64,000 nt of DNA from Anoxybacteroides voinovskiense (GCF_014196205.1 NZ_JACIDE010000007.1:1-64000); one strand, 5' to 3'; shown: positions 27,922 to 36,609, counted from the first letter of the stretch. Made by a program: numbers and translations. The notes: generated by a model not told the origin, from the letters alone.

Positions 27922-29568
27922 ATGATGGTCGAGATTGCATTTGATTCCGCGTGGACAGCAGGACTATTGGAACGAAGCGAAAAGGACGGGCCATGGGCGA
28001 GCTGGGAAATGTATGAGCTTGCGCTAGAGGCGGCGAAACATTTAGCGATACCTGATTTTGACGGGCTGCAAGCCCCGAAACATTTGCCACATTTAACGCC
28101 GCTTCCGCACCAGCTCGAGGTTGCCAAACAAGTCGTCGAAATAATGAACGGCAAGGCGATTTTAGCCGATGAAGTCGGGCTTGGAAAAACGATCGAAGCC
28201 GGATTAATCTTAAAAGAATATATGATTCGCGGGTTGGTGAAAAAAGTGCTCATTCTCGTTCCGGCTTCCCTCGTCTCTCAATGGGCGATGGAATTGAATG
28301 AAAAATTTTTCATTCCCGCCGTTGCGCAAAAAAAGAGCTACGTGTGGGAACAGTGCGATGTCGTCGTTTCCTCGATCGACACCGCCAAGCGAAGTCCGCA
28401 TCGTGACATCATTTATGCCCAGCAGTACGACATGGTCATTATTGATGAAGCGCATAAATTAAAAAACAATAAAACAAAAAACTATGAATTCGTGCAACAT
28501 TTAAAAAAGAAATTTTGTTTATTGCTCACGGCAACCCCGATTCAAAACCGAATCGAAGAAATTTTTCATCTCGTTTCTTTACTGAAGCCCGGCCATTTAG
28601 GAAACGCTTCTTCCTTTGCCGAAACGTACGGAAAGGGGCGCACGCTGCAAACCGATGAACATTTAAAAGCACTTGTTAATAAAGTGATGATTCGCAACCG
28701 CCGTCTAGATACCGGCATCGAATGGTCGAAGCGCCATGTCGAAACGGTGATGATTGAATTTTCCAAAGAAGAGCGGGAGTTATACGACGCTGTTCGCGCG
28801 TTAAAAGTAGACGACGGGCAATTTTCGCTGATAACGATGTTGCGCGAAGCTTGCAGTAGCCGCGAAGCGCTCTTTCTTACGTTAAAAAATATGATGAGCA
28901 AATATCCAGAGCCACCTGCGTATTTCGAGACGTTAATCGAAAAAATAAACGCCGTTACGACCAATGCAAAAGCCGAAAAAGCGCTTGAACTTATTCAAGG
29001 CATTAACGATAAAGTTATTATTTTTACGGAATATCGGGCGACGCAACTATATTTGCAATGGTTTTTGCAACAGCACGGTATTTCGTCCGTCCCGTTTCGC
29101 GGCGGATTTAAACGGGGCAAAAAAGATTGGATGAAAGAACTGTTTAAAACCCGTGCCCAAGTGCTTATTGCGACCGAGGCAGGGGGAGAAGGGATTAACT
29201 TGCAATTTTGCCATCATGTCATTAACTATGACCTCCCGTGGAACCCGATGCGGCTTGAGCAACGTATCGGACGCGTCCACCGCTTAGGGCAAACGAATGA
29301 CGTATATATTTACAATTTTGCCGTGAAAGATACGGTCGAAGAGCATGTACTGAAACTTCTCTATGAAAAAATTCGCCTGTTTGAACGGGTCGTTGGCGAA
29401 TTGGATGATATTTTAACAAAGATGAACATGACGGATTTCGAAGAATATTTACACGATATTGTGCAATCCCGCAACGAGCGAGAAATGAAAATTAAAATGG
29501 AAAATTTAGCGGCGGTAATCGATTTTGCCGACCAATTGGCTAGAGGTGAAGAATATGCGGCAAGATGA
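27922..29568 (+). CDS. yqhH: SNF2-family DNA/RNA helicase YqhH
   Basis: About 548 aa. Motif I is ADEVGLGKTIEAG near residue 90, DEAH box IIDEAHKLKN near 175, motif III LLTATPIQN, and C-terminal helicase motif VI QRIGRVHRLGQ near 455. This is a single-protein SWI2/SNF2 (RapA-like) ATPase without obvious extra domains. The ATG pair at 27922 follows AGGAG. yqhG overlaps its end by 14 bp. Its cellular role is undefined. Confidence 0.92.
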   Translation: MMVEIAFDSAWTAGLLERSEKDGPWASWEMYELALEAAKHLAIPDFDGLQAPKHLPHLTPLPHQLEVAKQVVEIMNGKAILADEVGLGKTIEAGLILKEYMIRGLVKKVLILVPASLVSQWAMELNEKFFIPAVAQKKSYVWEQCDVVVSSIDTAKRSPHRDIIYAQQYDMVIIDEAHKLKNNKTKNYEFVQHLKKKFCLLLTATPIQNRIEEIFHLVSLLKPGHLGNASSFAETYGKGRTLQTDEHLKALVNKVMIRNRRLDTGIEWSKRHVETVMIEFSKEERELYDAVRALKVDDGQFSLITMLREACSSREALFLTLKNMMSKYPEPPAYFETLIEKINAVTTNAKAEKALELIQGINDKVIIFTEYRATQLYLQWFLQQHGISSVPFRGGFKRGKKDWMKELFKTRAQVLIATEAGGEGINLQFCHHVINYDLPWNPMRLEQRIGRVHRLGQTNDVYIYNFAVKDTVEEHVLKLLYEKIRLFERVVGELDDILTKMNMTDFEEYLHDIVQSRNEREMKIKMENLAAVIDFADQLARGEEYAAR

Positions 29569-30340
29569 AATTCAACAGTTTCTTGAACGATATTTTCGCG
29601 CAAACGAGTGCGACATCGTCGAGTGCGAAGACGGATATATGACCGTGCAATTGACGATTGCGATGGATAAAGAATTAATGAACCGCCCGTTTTATTGGCA
29701 TTACATCGAGCGAACGGGCGGAACACCCGAACCGGTGAAGTTGACGCTCATCACAAAACAAACAGAAAAAACAAAAACGCTCCACGGTGAACAACTTCAT
29801 TTCGGCTCTCCGAGGCTTCATCAAATATTCCAATCGGCCCAGCGCCGTGGAAGCTATATTCGCCTTTATGAAAAAATGGATGCAACGTCGTCCGTTCCGC
29901 TTCATCCATGGCTAGGGATTAATGCCAAAATTTCGTATCAATGCGACCGAAAAAAAGACGCCATTTTGTCACTCGGATTGCATTTAATTACCGGAACGAT
30001 CGTCGAACAGTTTCATGAAACACTACAAAAACTGCCGCTAACCCCAAAAATTCCGGACTATTGCTTTACTATTTCGCCCATCATTAAACCGCAAAGCGGG
30101 ATGGTGCGCCTTGAACAATACATGAAAAAAAAGATTGCGCAAGACGATCATACGTGGGCAGAAAAAGCGATCGCACGCTGGAATGAAGACTTAGCGCTAC
30201 TCGATCATTTTTATGAGGAGGCGGAAGAAAAACCAGAGTGTTATTATATGGAAAAACAAGCGTTAGAAGAACAGTATAAGCCAAAAATTACGATTTCTAT
30301 CATTAACGGTGGGCTGTTTTACTTGCAGCCTCGCTCATAA
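29555..30340 (+). CDS. yqhG: YqhG family protein
   Basis: 261 aa, soluble, matching YqhG of B. subtilis by position and by coupling to yqhH. The ATG at 29555 (MRQDEIQQFLERYF) has AGAGGTG 7 nt upstream, and it overlaps yqhH by 14 bp. There are no recognised catalytic motifs. The constant pairing suggests that it works with the helicase. Confidence 0.88.
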   Translation: MRQDEIQQFLERYFRANECDIVECEDGYMTVQLTIAMDKELMNRPFYWHYIERTGGTPEPVKLTLITKQTEKTKTLHGEQLHFGSPRLHQIFQSAQRRGSYIRLYEKMDATSSVPLHPWLGINAKISYQCDRKKDAILSLGLHLITGTIVEQFHETLQKLPLTPKIPDYCFTISPIIKPQSGMVRLEQYMKKKIAQDDHTWAEKAIARWNEDLALLDHFYEEAEEKPECYYMEKQALEEQYKPKITISIINGGLFYLQPRS

Positions 30341-30355
30341 CCTTTTTAACCATAG

Positions 30356-30385
30356 AAAAATCTCCCGCAAAACGGGAGATTTATT
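30356..30385. terminator. Bidirectional terminator between yqhG and yqzE
   Basis: Stem ATCTCCCG / CGGGAGAT with a CAAAA loop, A-run on the left and T-run on the right, between convergent genes. Confidence 0.88.
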
Positions 30386-30551
30386 TCCGGCGAAAAAGCA
30401 TTTTCAACGAAAACGGAATCATGCCGAACCAGTGAGAAAGCAACGGCGGCTTTTCTTGTTTCCGCTGTTCGCGCAGTCTCTTTCGCTCCTCTTTCGGTTG
30501 GTCCATATAGCGAACAAACTGTTGTGTCATAAATTTCATATAATCGTTCAC
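30381..30551 (-). CDS. yqzE: YqzE family small protein
   Basis: 56 aa from a GTG start at 30551, with AAAGGCGGTGA upstream. The reading MKFMTQQFVRYMDQPKEERK, then LLSHWFGMIPFSLKMLFRR, matches the YqzE family. In B. subtilis yqzE lies at the 3' side of the comG operon and belongs to the competence regulon; here aroK intervenes. Function unknown. Confidence 0.9.
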   Translation of the reverse strand: MNDYMKFMTQQFVRYMDQPKEERKRLREQRKQEKPPLLSHWFGMIPFSLKMLFRRK

Positions 30552-30575
30552 TAATGTTCACCGCCTTTTTTACTT

Positions 30576-31091
30576 CTATTCTTGCCGATTTTCCGTTTTC
30601 TTAATCCATTCTATTATTTCTTGCACAATTTCTTCCACACGCTTTCCTGTCGTGTCAATGACGATATGCGCTTCGGAATAGTACGGCAACCGTTGTTCCC
30701 ATAATCGTTGGAACTCAGCCTGCTGGTTGGAAAACAGTGGGCGTGTATCATCATCGGCAAGCCTGCGCATAATTTCCGCAAACTCGCAATGTAAATAAAT
30801 GACTGTTCCCGTTTGTTTCATCCATTCCCGATTTTCCGGCTGGATGACCATCCCGCCACCTGTCGTGACAATAAGTTTATCGGCCGGCAGCGTCCGTAAA
30901 AACTCCCGTTCATAGCGGCGAAACGCCGCCTCGCCTTCTTCGGCAAAAATTTGTTTAATTGGCTTGCCGACTTTCTCTTCAATATAGCTGTCCGTATCAA
31001 TCATCGGTACACAGAGCTGTTCAGCTAGCGCTCGACCAACTGTCGTTTTTCCCGCTCCCATAAACCCTGTTAAATACACTCGTTTCCTCAT
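30576..31091 (-). CDS. aroK: Shikimate kinase
   Basis: 171-aa P-loop kinase phosphorylating shikimate at O3. Walker A is GFMGAGKTTVGRAL, the DTDSYIE motif binds shikimate, and GGG in VTTGGGMV is conserved, as is RRLADDDTRPL for the LID. The ATG at 31091 follows GAAGGAGAGG. It lies between comGG and yqzE. Its leader shares sequence blocks with the comGG leader. Confidence 0.95.
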   Translation of the reverse strand: MRKRVYLTGFMGAGKTTVGRALAEQLCVPMIDTDSYIEEKVGKPIKQIFAEEGEAAFRRYEREFLRTLPADKLIVTTGGGMVIQPENREWMKQTGTVIYLHCEFAEIMRRLADDDTRPLFSNQQAEFQRLWEQRLPYYSEAHIVIDTTGKRVEEIVQEIIEWIKKTENRQE

Positions 31092-31139
31092 CGGGCGATT
31101 CCTCTCCTTCCAAATCATAATAAGTGGTGGGTAGTTGAC
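31088..31139 (-). repeat. aroK leader sharing blocks with the comGG leader
   Basis: TCATCGGGCGATTCCTC (31088-31104) and GGGTAGTTGAC (31129-31139) recur in the same order at 31591-31607 and 31660-31670. The distance between blocks is 24 bp here and about 52 bp there. Confidence 0.55.
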
Positions 31140-31195
31140 TTGCCAACTTCCCCTTTCTTTTTTTCCAACATATCATATTAAGGGGCAATAATGAA

Positions 31196-31594
31196 CTATG
31201 AGTATGTTTCTTTCCATTCGATTAACTGTAACGACGGGAAAGAAATCGTAAACTCCGCACTATACCGAATGCCTTCGGAGGAAATAGCAATAAGCGTTAC
31301 TTTGATGTCGTTTTGCGTCCCTTGTTTCCAATCGTATTGCACCGTGCCATTCGGATAAGTGAACGTCCCTTTCCCTGACTGCTTTCCTGGAGCGCTCGCA
31401 GCAATTTGCGCTTTCACATCGACGACAGCCATTTGCATGAGCGAATCAACGTCGGACGATTGCCGCACATAGTCTGCTAGCTGCATTTCTGTCTCGTACA
31501 GTTCTAAGGCGTGAAACACCGCCAAACAAAACAGGAAAGAAAACATCACCGTCATTGGAAAAATGACACCTTTTTCGTTTCGTTTCATCATCAT
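31196..31594 (-). CDS. comGG: Competence pseudopilus protein ComGG
   Basis: About 132 aa, minor pseudopilin of the DNA-uptake machine. A basic N-terminus (MKRNEKGVIF) is followed by one hydrophobic segment (about residues 12-32). No canonical prepilin peptidase site is visible, as usual for ComGG. Three consecutive ATGs (31594, 31591, 31588) follow AAAGGAGG. Sequence is poorly conserved; assignment rests on position and topology. Confidence 0.85.
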   Translation of the reverse strand: MMMKRNEKGVIFPMTVMFSFLFCLAVFHALELYETEMQLADYVRQSSDVDSLMQMAVVDVKAQIAASAPGKQSGKGTFTYPNGTVQYDWKQGTQNDIKVTLIAISSEGIRYSAEFTISFPSLQLIEWKETYS

Positions 31595-31670
31595 CGGGCG
31601 ATTCCTCCTTTCATTAGAGCTTTTTACAAGCCCCCACTTCAAAAGCCAGAGGCTTTAAGGGGTAGTTGAC
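31591..31670 (-). repeat. comGF-comGG junction: hairpin and blocks shared with the aroK leader
   Basis: Contains TCATCGGGCGATTCCTC and GGGTAGTTGAC as at 31088-31139. Between them lies a hairpin-forming stretch (CCCCCACTTCAAAAGCC / GGCTTTAAGGGG, 31631-31661). The comGF stop codon is inside this stretch. It could be the scar of a mobile element end. Confidence 0.5.
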
Positions 31671-32098
31671 CGTCTCACCCGCACCGGAAAAAAAGTCGAA
31701 ACAAACGCTTCGTATCGCTTTCCATTTGTCGCCGTCACCGTAATTTGCACCCCCGTTGTCGCTAGTTGATATTGCACATAAGAAACGTTTTGTAGCACAA
31801 TTTCGTTTCCTTGCCCGTTCACTCGCCGCCGAATGAGCGTACCATACGTTTCAAAGCTCACTTTTTCCCCTGTTGGCTTATACGCATATAACGTGGTAGA
31901 GACATTCTCTAATTCTTTTGCTTCGCGAATTTCGCTTTTTATTTGTTGAAGAAACACTTGCCATTCGAGCGGCTGAAATTCGTTTTGTTTTTCGTGTAGC
32001 CAACGAACATCTAATAAAAGCGGAAAAAACGAAACGACAAGCAACACAACGGCTAAAACAACAAGCATCTCAAGCAACGTGAAGCCTCGACTGTTCAT
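31655..32098 (-). CDS. comGF: Competence pseudopilus protein ComGF
   Basis: 147 aa minor pseudopilin. N-terminal RGFTLLEMLVVLAVVLLVV is a type IV prepilin-like cleavage and membrane segment, followed by a soluble domain. The start at 32098 overlaps the comGE stop as ATGA, which is the reason for choosing it. Its last codons lie in the block repeated before aroK. Confidence 0.9.
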   Translation of the reverse strand: MNSRGFTLLEMLVVLAVVLLVVSFFPLLLDVRWLHEKQNEFQPLEWQVFLQQIKSEIREAKELENVSTTLYAYKPTGEKVSFETYGTLIRRRVNGQGNEIVLQNVSYVQYQLATTGVQITVTATNGKRYEAFVSTFFPVRVRRSTTP

Positions 32099-32415
32099 TT
32101 TTTTACATACCCGCACCTTTCCACCGTTCGATTCATCTCATCGTTCCAGCGAACGCACACCTTTTTCATCCCGTTCCCTAGCTCTGTCCAAAAAATAGCA
32201 TACGTCACTTTTCCAACTGCCACGATTTTATCGTTCTGCGCGTCACGATTCATTTCTGCATAAAGAAGCTGCTCGGCTTCATTTTTTAATGCGACGTTAT
32301 GCCTTTCCACCATAATTTGCGTCACCAGCGGCAACAGTGTTGTCGTTATCACTAACAATACTGCTAACGATACGAGCGCTTCGATAAATGTAAATCCATT
32401 ACAATTTTTGTACAT
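32095..32415 (-). CDS. comGE: Competence pseudopilus protein ComGE
   Basis: 106 aa minor pseudopilin. GFTFIEALVSLAVLLVITT is the prepilin cleavage motif with conserved glutamate at +5. GGAGGTTTT precedes the ATG; it overlaps comGD by 17 bp. It has two cysteines in the C-terminal half. Confidence 0.91.
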   Translation of the reverse strand: MYKNCNGFTFIEALVSLAVLLVITTTLLPLVTQIMVERHNVALKNEAEQLLYAEMNRDAQNDKIVAVGKVTYAIFWTELGNGMKKVCVRWNDEMNRTVERCGYVKK

Positions 32416-32839
32416 AAAACCTCCCTTTCCCGAGCAAAAACACGAGTCTGTACGTCGTTTTTCCGTTTTTCAATAACACCGTTCCTGATTTATTGACATT
32501 TCCATTTGCTAAAAACGTTAACGGATTTTGTAACGTCGCCAGTTCGATTTTCCATGGATTCGGAAGCGACCGCTCGAGTAAGACCGGTCCTAACGTATAG
32601 CGCTCCGTCATTCGATAGCGATCTTGCGCATTATAAAAAACGACAATGACCGATTGTTTATGCGTCAGTGCGTACGCTTGGGCGTATAATAAATCATCGG
32701 TCAACTGCTCGAGCATATGCGCTTCTTCTTTTGCTTTTTTTAGCTGATCGAGCTGCGGAATAACGATGATCGTCAGCGTACTGACGATCATCAACACGAT
32801 TAACGTTTCGATGAGCGTAAAGCCATTTTTACGAGCCAC
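32399..32839 (-). CDS. comGD: Competence pseudopilus protein ComGD
   Basis: 146 aa. NGFTLIETLIVLMIVSTLT is a perfect prepilin peptidase (ComC) site. It starts at GTG and overlaps comGC by 11 bp. The soluble domain contains AYALTHKQSVIVVFY, typical of the ComGD/GspH fold. Confidence 0.92.
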   Translation of the reverse strand: MARKNGFTLIETLIVLMIVSTLTIIVIPQLDQLKKAKEEAHMLEQLTDDLLYAQAYALTHKQSVIVVFYNAQDRYRMTERYTLGPVLLERSLPNPWKIELATLQNPLTFLANGNVNKSGTVLLKNGKTTYRLVFLLGKGRFYVQKL

Positions 32840-33128
32840 TTTCGCTCACTTCTCCGTCGCTACCAATTTGAATCGTATGGCCATTTGGACATTTATTTGA
32901 TTTAATATATTTTCCGTCAATGAGCTGCTGCACGGTCGGGATTACGTCGTTTTCCATTTCGTACGCCTTCACTTGTGCTTGGACGGTTTTTACGAACGCC
33001 TGGCACCCTTTATCATTAATCATTCCATTATGTTTCGTAATGTTTGGAATCATAATTAATAGCAATACGGAAATGACCATAAGCACAATTAACATTTCGA
33101 TTAACGTAAACCCTTTTTCTTTCATCAT
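32829..33128 (-). CDS. comGC: Major competence pseudopilin ComGC
   Basis: 99 aa. KGFTLIEMLIVLMVISVLLLI is the prepilin signature. Two cysteines (near residues 48 and 79) are in positions for the disulfide made by BdbDC. It is the main subunit of the competence pilus that pulls in DNA. AGGGGGA lies upstream; the second ATG (33125) is an alternative start. Confidence 0.95.
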   Translation of the reverse strand: MMKEKGFTLIEMLIVLMVISVLLLIMIPNITKHNGMINDKGCQAFVKTVQAQVKAYEMENDVIPTVQQLIDGKYIKSNKCPNGHTIQIGSDGEVSESGS

Positions 33129-33137
33129 CGATTCCCC

Positions 33138-34172
33138 CTATAGTTGATTCATTGTTTCAAACATTGGCAATAAAATCGCTAAATACAAACAAATGACAAG
33201 CAGACCGAGAACAGTGAATAGCAACGGCTGAATGAGCCTCGTCCATTTTTCGATTCGTTCTTCCATTTTTTGTAGAACAAATTGGCTGTAATGAAACAAT
33301 TCTTTCGCCAGCTCTCCGTTCGATTGGCCGTGGCGAACGACGAGCAGAAGCGCTCGCTCATAATAAGGACGAACGGCAAGTAATGTTTCTAATTTTTCTC
33401 CTTTTGCCAACTGTTCTTTCATCGTACTTCCTTCCGCGCGCAAAAACGGAACGTGATGTTGTTTTTCAAATACTTGGAGCGCTTCATATGCCGACAAGCC
33501 GCCATTTAATAAATGGCTAAACTGCAACGAAAAGACGTGTGTGTAGTAAAGGGTGGCGACCGTACGAACGAGCGGAATTTTCAACGATAAGCGAATTTGC
33601 GTTAGCGGAGGAAGTCGTTTCGCCCAGATGGCATACACGCTTCCCCCTCCCGCACAAAGAAAGCAGATAGATAGAAAAAATATGGGCACCATCGAAACGA
33701 TTTGTATAAGGAAGTGCGAAACGGAAGAACGAGTGGTGGCAAACGAAGACGAAAGATGAACAAACTGCGGAAGAAGCATTTGTTGAACAATAAGAAGCAT
33801 CACCACCATAAAACAAAGGAGAAATAGCGGATAACTTGCTGCTTTGCGCAGGCGCTGCCAATACTTCGCTTTATTTAAAAGCATATTTCCCGCCTCGACT
33901 AACCCTTGCGCAAACTGCCCGTGTTGCTCAGCAAAAAATAAATATCCAATCGCTTCTGAATGAAACGAAAGCGGCTGCAATGCCTCATGAAACGATAAAC
34001 CAGAGCGGAAAAACGATAAACAACGTTGTAAATCATGCTGGCGAGCAAGCGGTTGTTGAAATTGCAAAAATTCCATCGCCTGTGCCAATGAATAGCCTTT
34101 CTCAAGCAGTTTCCCAAGTTGCGTTAAAAATTGTCCTTGTTCTTCTAGCGACCATTGGTTGTTACGCTTCAC
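33138..34172 (-). CDS. comGB: Competence membrane platform protein ComGB
   Basis: 344-aa GspF/PilC family protein with two GspF domains and about three membrane segments (about residues 118-140, 165-190 and 315-338). It anchors the pilus assembly ATPase ComGA at the membrane. It overlaps comGA by 11 bp. Confidence 0.95.
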   Translation of the reverse strand: MKRNNQWSLEEQGQFLTQLGKLLEKGYSLAQAMEFLQFQQPLARQHDLQRCLSFFRSGLSFHEALQPLSFHSEAIGYLFFAEQHGQFAQGLVEAGNMLLNKAKYWQRLRKAASYPLFLLCFMVVMLLIVQQMLLPQFVHLSSSFATTRSSVSHFLIQIVSMVPIFFLSICFLCAGGGSVYAIWAKRLPPLTQIRLSLKIPLVRTVATLYYTHVFSLQFSHLLNGGLSAYEALQVFEKQHHVPFLRAEGSTMKEQLAKGEKLETLLAVRPYYERALLLVVRHGQSNGELAKELFHYSQFVLQKMEERIEKWTRLIQPLLFTVLGLLVICLYLAILLPMFETMNQL

Positions 34173-35217
34173 CCATTCCCCACCCTTTCAATGAAGAAGG
34201 TGGCAAAAACCCGAGCGCAATTCCTTTCGCAATCATTCGCGGTAAGGTTGGATATCGATAAGTGACTAGTTCACCTCGCGCTTCTTTTAAGGCGCTTGCT
34301 AACGCTTCTCCATCGAGCCATTCGTAAATGGCGACGCGCCGCACCGACCGTTGTCTGCGGCAAAACGGCGAACATTTCTCGCCGCATAGCGGACAAACTA
34401 ATTCGACAAGCCGCTGCGCAGTGACGGCTAACAACGTCTGTTCAATTTCTTGCAATGAAACATCAAATTCTAGCAGCCGATAAATCGCACCAACAGCATT
34501 TTTCGTATGCATCGTTGTCAGTACTAAATGACCTGTTAACGCTGCACGAACGGAAATTTTCGCCGTTTCCGCATCGCGAATCTCCCCGACCATAATAATG
34601 TCCGGATCATGGCGCAAAATCGCCTTCAACCCTGTCGCATACGTAATGCCTGCTTTTTCATTCACTTGCACTTGCAAGCATTCGGTGCGTTTTTCTACCG
34701 GGTCTTCTAACGTAATCACGTGACGATTCCACTCTTGACATAGGCGCAACAGCGTATATAACGTCGTCGTCTTGCCTGAACCAGTCGGTCCTGTGAAAAT
34801 AATTAATCCATGTGAATGATGAAGAAGCGAAACTAATTTTTTCGTTGCACTCGGGAATAAAGAAAGCTGAGCTAGAGGAAGAAATGAGTCTTGCGGAAGA
34901 AGACGAATGACGAGGCTCTCGTCGTAAAACGTTGGCAATGTCGATAGCCGCAAACTAACTACACCGCCGTCGACTTCCATTTCCATCGCTCCGTTTTGCG
35001 GGCGCCGCCGCTCGCCGATGTCCATGTCAGCCAAAAATTTAAAGTGAGCGACAAGCCGTTCGTGCACATCTTTCGCCAATTTTTCGCGCATCACTAACGC
35101 CCCGTCGAGCCGAAATTGGACAATAGCGCCGTCTTTTTTCGGAACGATGTGAATATCGGACGCTTGTAAAGCTGCTGCCTCCCGCACTAACCGGTCGGCT
35201 ACTTTTTCTACTTCCAT
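34162..35217 (-). CDS. comGA: Competence pilus assembly ATPase ComGA
   Basis: 351-aa GspE/PilB-type ATPase. Walker A is GPTGSGKTTTLY, the Asp box LEDPVEKRTE and Walker B MVGEIRDAETA follow, and His boxes LTTMHTKNAV fit the family. The start at 35217 has AAGGGTGAT upstream; a longer open frame is possible but begins with a basic segment unlike the family. It is first in comGABCDEFG. I found no convincing ComK box. Confidence 0.95.
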   Translation of the reverse strand: MEVEKVADRLVREAAALQASDIHIVPKKDGAIVQFRLDGALVMREKLAKDVHERLVAHFKFLADMDIGERRRPQNGAMEMEVDGGVVSLRLSTLPTFYDESLVIRLLPQDSFLPLAQLSLFPSATKKLVSLLHHSHGLIIFTGPTGSGKTTTLYTLLRLCQEWNRHVITLEDPVEKRTECLQVQVNEKAGITYATGLKAILRHDPDIIMVGEIRDAETAKISVRAALTGHLVLTTMHTKNAVGAIYRLLEFDVSLQEIEQTLLAVTAQRLVELVCPLCGEKCSPFCRRQRSVRRVAIYEWLDGEALASALKEARGELVTYRYPTLPRMIAKGIALGFLPPSSLKGWGMGEA

Positions 35218-35383
35218 TTCATCACCCTTTCTATTTTTCTCGCCTATGTAAATTCGTCGCCTTTTGCCAAATTCCTTCTTTTGTTTTAAAAAAAACGCCA
35301 CCATTTTTTCTGTTTTTAAGACAAAACAGTGACTAATTTATGAATTTTCCCCGAACATTACAATTAATTACTATAAATATGAT

Positions 35384-35411
35384 TCCAATGAAAAAATGAG
35401 TGTATTATAAT
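35384..35411 (+). promoter_or_regulatory. Promoter of the SufR-like regulator
   Basis: A perfect -10 TATAAT (35406-35411) with a weak -35 TTCCAA after a 17-bp spacer, about 34 bp before the start codon. Confidence 0.55.
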
Positions 35412-35444
35412 AAACGTAGCATCGACAGTCTAGAGGTGAAAACA

Positions 35445-36149
35445 ATGGACCAAATTTTAAAAATTACAAACGTCTTAGCCGATCCGACACGCTACCATAT
35501 TTACGAATATATTACAAAAAAACATAAAGAAGTATCCGTCCAGGAAATTGCAGACGCATTTAATATTCATCCAAACGTCGCTCGGCTTCATTTAACAAAA
35601 CTAGAAGACGTCAATATGCTCGTTTCGGAAACGCAAAAAACGGGCAAAGGTGGACGCCCGAGTCGCTTGTATCGTCTATCAGACGATGTTATCCAACTTC
35701 ATTTTCCGTTCCGTGATTACCAACTTCTTTCTAAAATCGCGATTCAAACGATGATGAAGCTAGGAGAAGCAGGAAAACAAGTATTATACGAAACAGGGAA
35801 AGCATTTGGCCGAGAACTAGTGGAGCAACGGCTTTCCCACGATCAATCGCCAAGAACGTTAACGTTTTCTGAAAAAGTGAACATTTTAAAAGAAGCGGCG
35901 GAAACGGCTGGATTTTACCCATCGTTCGACTATAACGAACAAGAACAAAAAATTTATTTTCAAGTGTTTAACTGTCCGTTTAAAGAAATCGCTTTTCAAC
36001 AGCCGGAAATGGTGTGTGGCATGCACCATGCATTTTTGCGCGGCATGTTTGAAGCGTTGTTTGATCGGGTAGAATTAGCAGAGTTAGAAAGCATGACAAG
36101 CGGCTGTGATTTTTGTGCGTATCGCGCCGTCGTCGATAACGAGCATTGA
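35445..36149 (+). CDS. SufR-like (COG2345-type) transcriptional regulator with cysteine cluster
   Basis: 234 aa. The N-terminal winged helix (about residues 1-75) has VLADPTRYHIYEYI and HPNVARLHLTKLE. The C-terminal domain carries four cysteines in NCPF, MVCGMHH and GCDFCAY, spaced C-X13-C-X29-C-X2-C. This layout recalls SufR-type iron-sulfur repressors. The ATG at 35445 has AGAGGTG 7 nt upstream. It is divergent from comGA. Cluster binding and targets are inferred only; B. subtilis has other genes at this spot. Confidence 0.8.
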   Translation: MDQILKITNVLADPTRYHIYEYITKKHKEVSVQEIADAFNIHPNVARLHLTKLEDVNMLVSETQKTGKGGRPSRLYRLSDDVIQLHFPFRDYQLLSKIAIQTMMKLGEAGKQVLYETGKAFGRELVEQRLSHDQSPRTLTFSEKVNILKEAAETAGFYPSFDYNEQEQKIYFQVFNCPFKEIAFQQPEMVCGMHHAFLRGMFEALFDRVELAELESMTSGCDFCAYRAVVDNEH

Positions 36150-36234
36150 TTTTTGAAAGCGTTGTTTACACGTTGATTACATGTACATTATAATATGTAA
36201 AGGCAATGATTTAACGAAAAAGGAGGGGAAAGCA

Positions 36235-36477
36235 ATGGATCGCATGTTCCGCGTGTTGTCATTTTGGACGGGGATTTTTGCCGTCATGTTTTATCTTGGC
36301 CACATGCATACAACATCGTTAATTTTCTTCGGCCAAACGGTATTTTTCTTATTGCTTGGATACTTAAAATTAACCGAACGGATGTACATTTACATCTTCG
36401 GCGCATACTTAACGATCTTTTTCGCTGCATTTACGTACTGGACAACGTTTATGATGGTTCCAGGCATGGGCGAATAA
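36235..36477 (+). CDS. yqgY: YqgY family DUF2626 membrane protein
   Basis: 80 aa with three hydrophobic segments, matching DUF2626 (YqgY). AAAAAGGAGGGG precedes the ATG at 36235. The TAA stop is also the first triplet of repeat copy B. Function unknown. Confidence 0.9.
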   Translation: MDRMFRVLSFWTGIFAVMFYLGHMHTTSLIFFGQTVFFLLLGYLKLTERMYIYIFGAYLTIFFAAFTYWTTFMMVPGMGE

Positions 36478-36609
36478 GAAAAGCGCAAAGCGCCCGCCTA
36501 TCGGCGAAGATCGCACAAGCCCCACCGAGGAGGGAACGGCTCAGGCCGATGGCGCTTGGAGCTAGACAGCGCTCCACCTAATGGTAAGATTTTATACTTT
36601 CTTACCTTT
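36475..36609 (+). repeat. GC-rich dispersed repeat, copy B, starting at the yqgY stop codon
   Basis: Begins TAAGAAAAGCGCAAAGCGCC and ends with a hairpin tail GGTAAGA / TCTTACC. Compared with copy C (52031-52188) it lacks about 20 internal bp, where GAACGGCTCAG replaces the segment around GCCGCCGCAGCG; otherwise the two are almost identical, including the tail. The tail hairpin plus T-run could act as a terminator for yqgY. Confidence 0.85.

Noticed and set aside
35218-35400. ComK box upstream of comGA
   Set aside because: A/T runs exist, but I could not find two AAAA-N5-TTTT boxes with correct spacing, so none is claimed.
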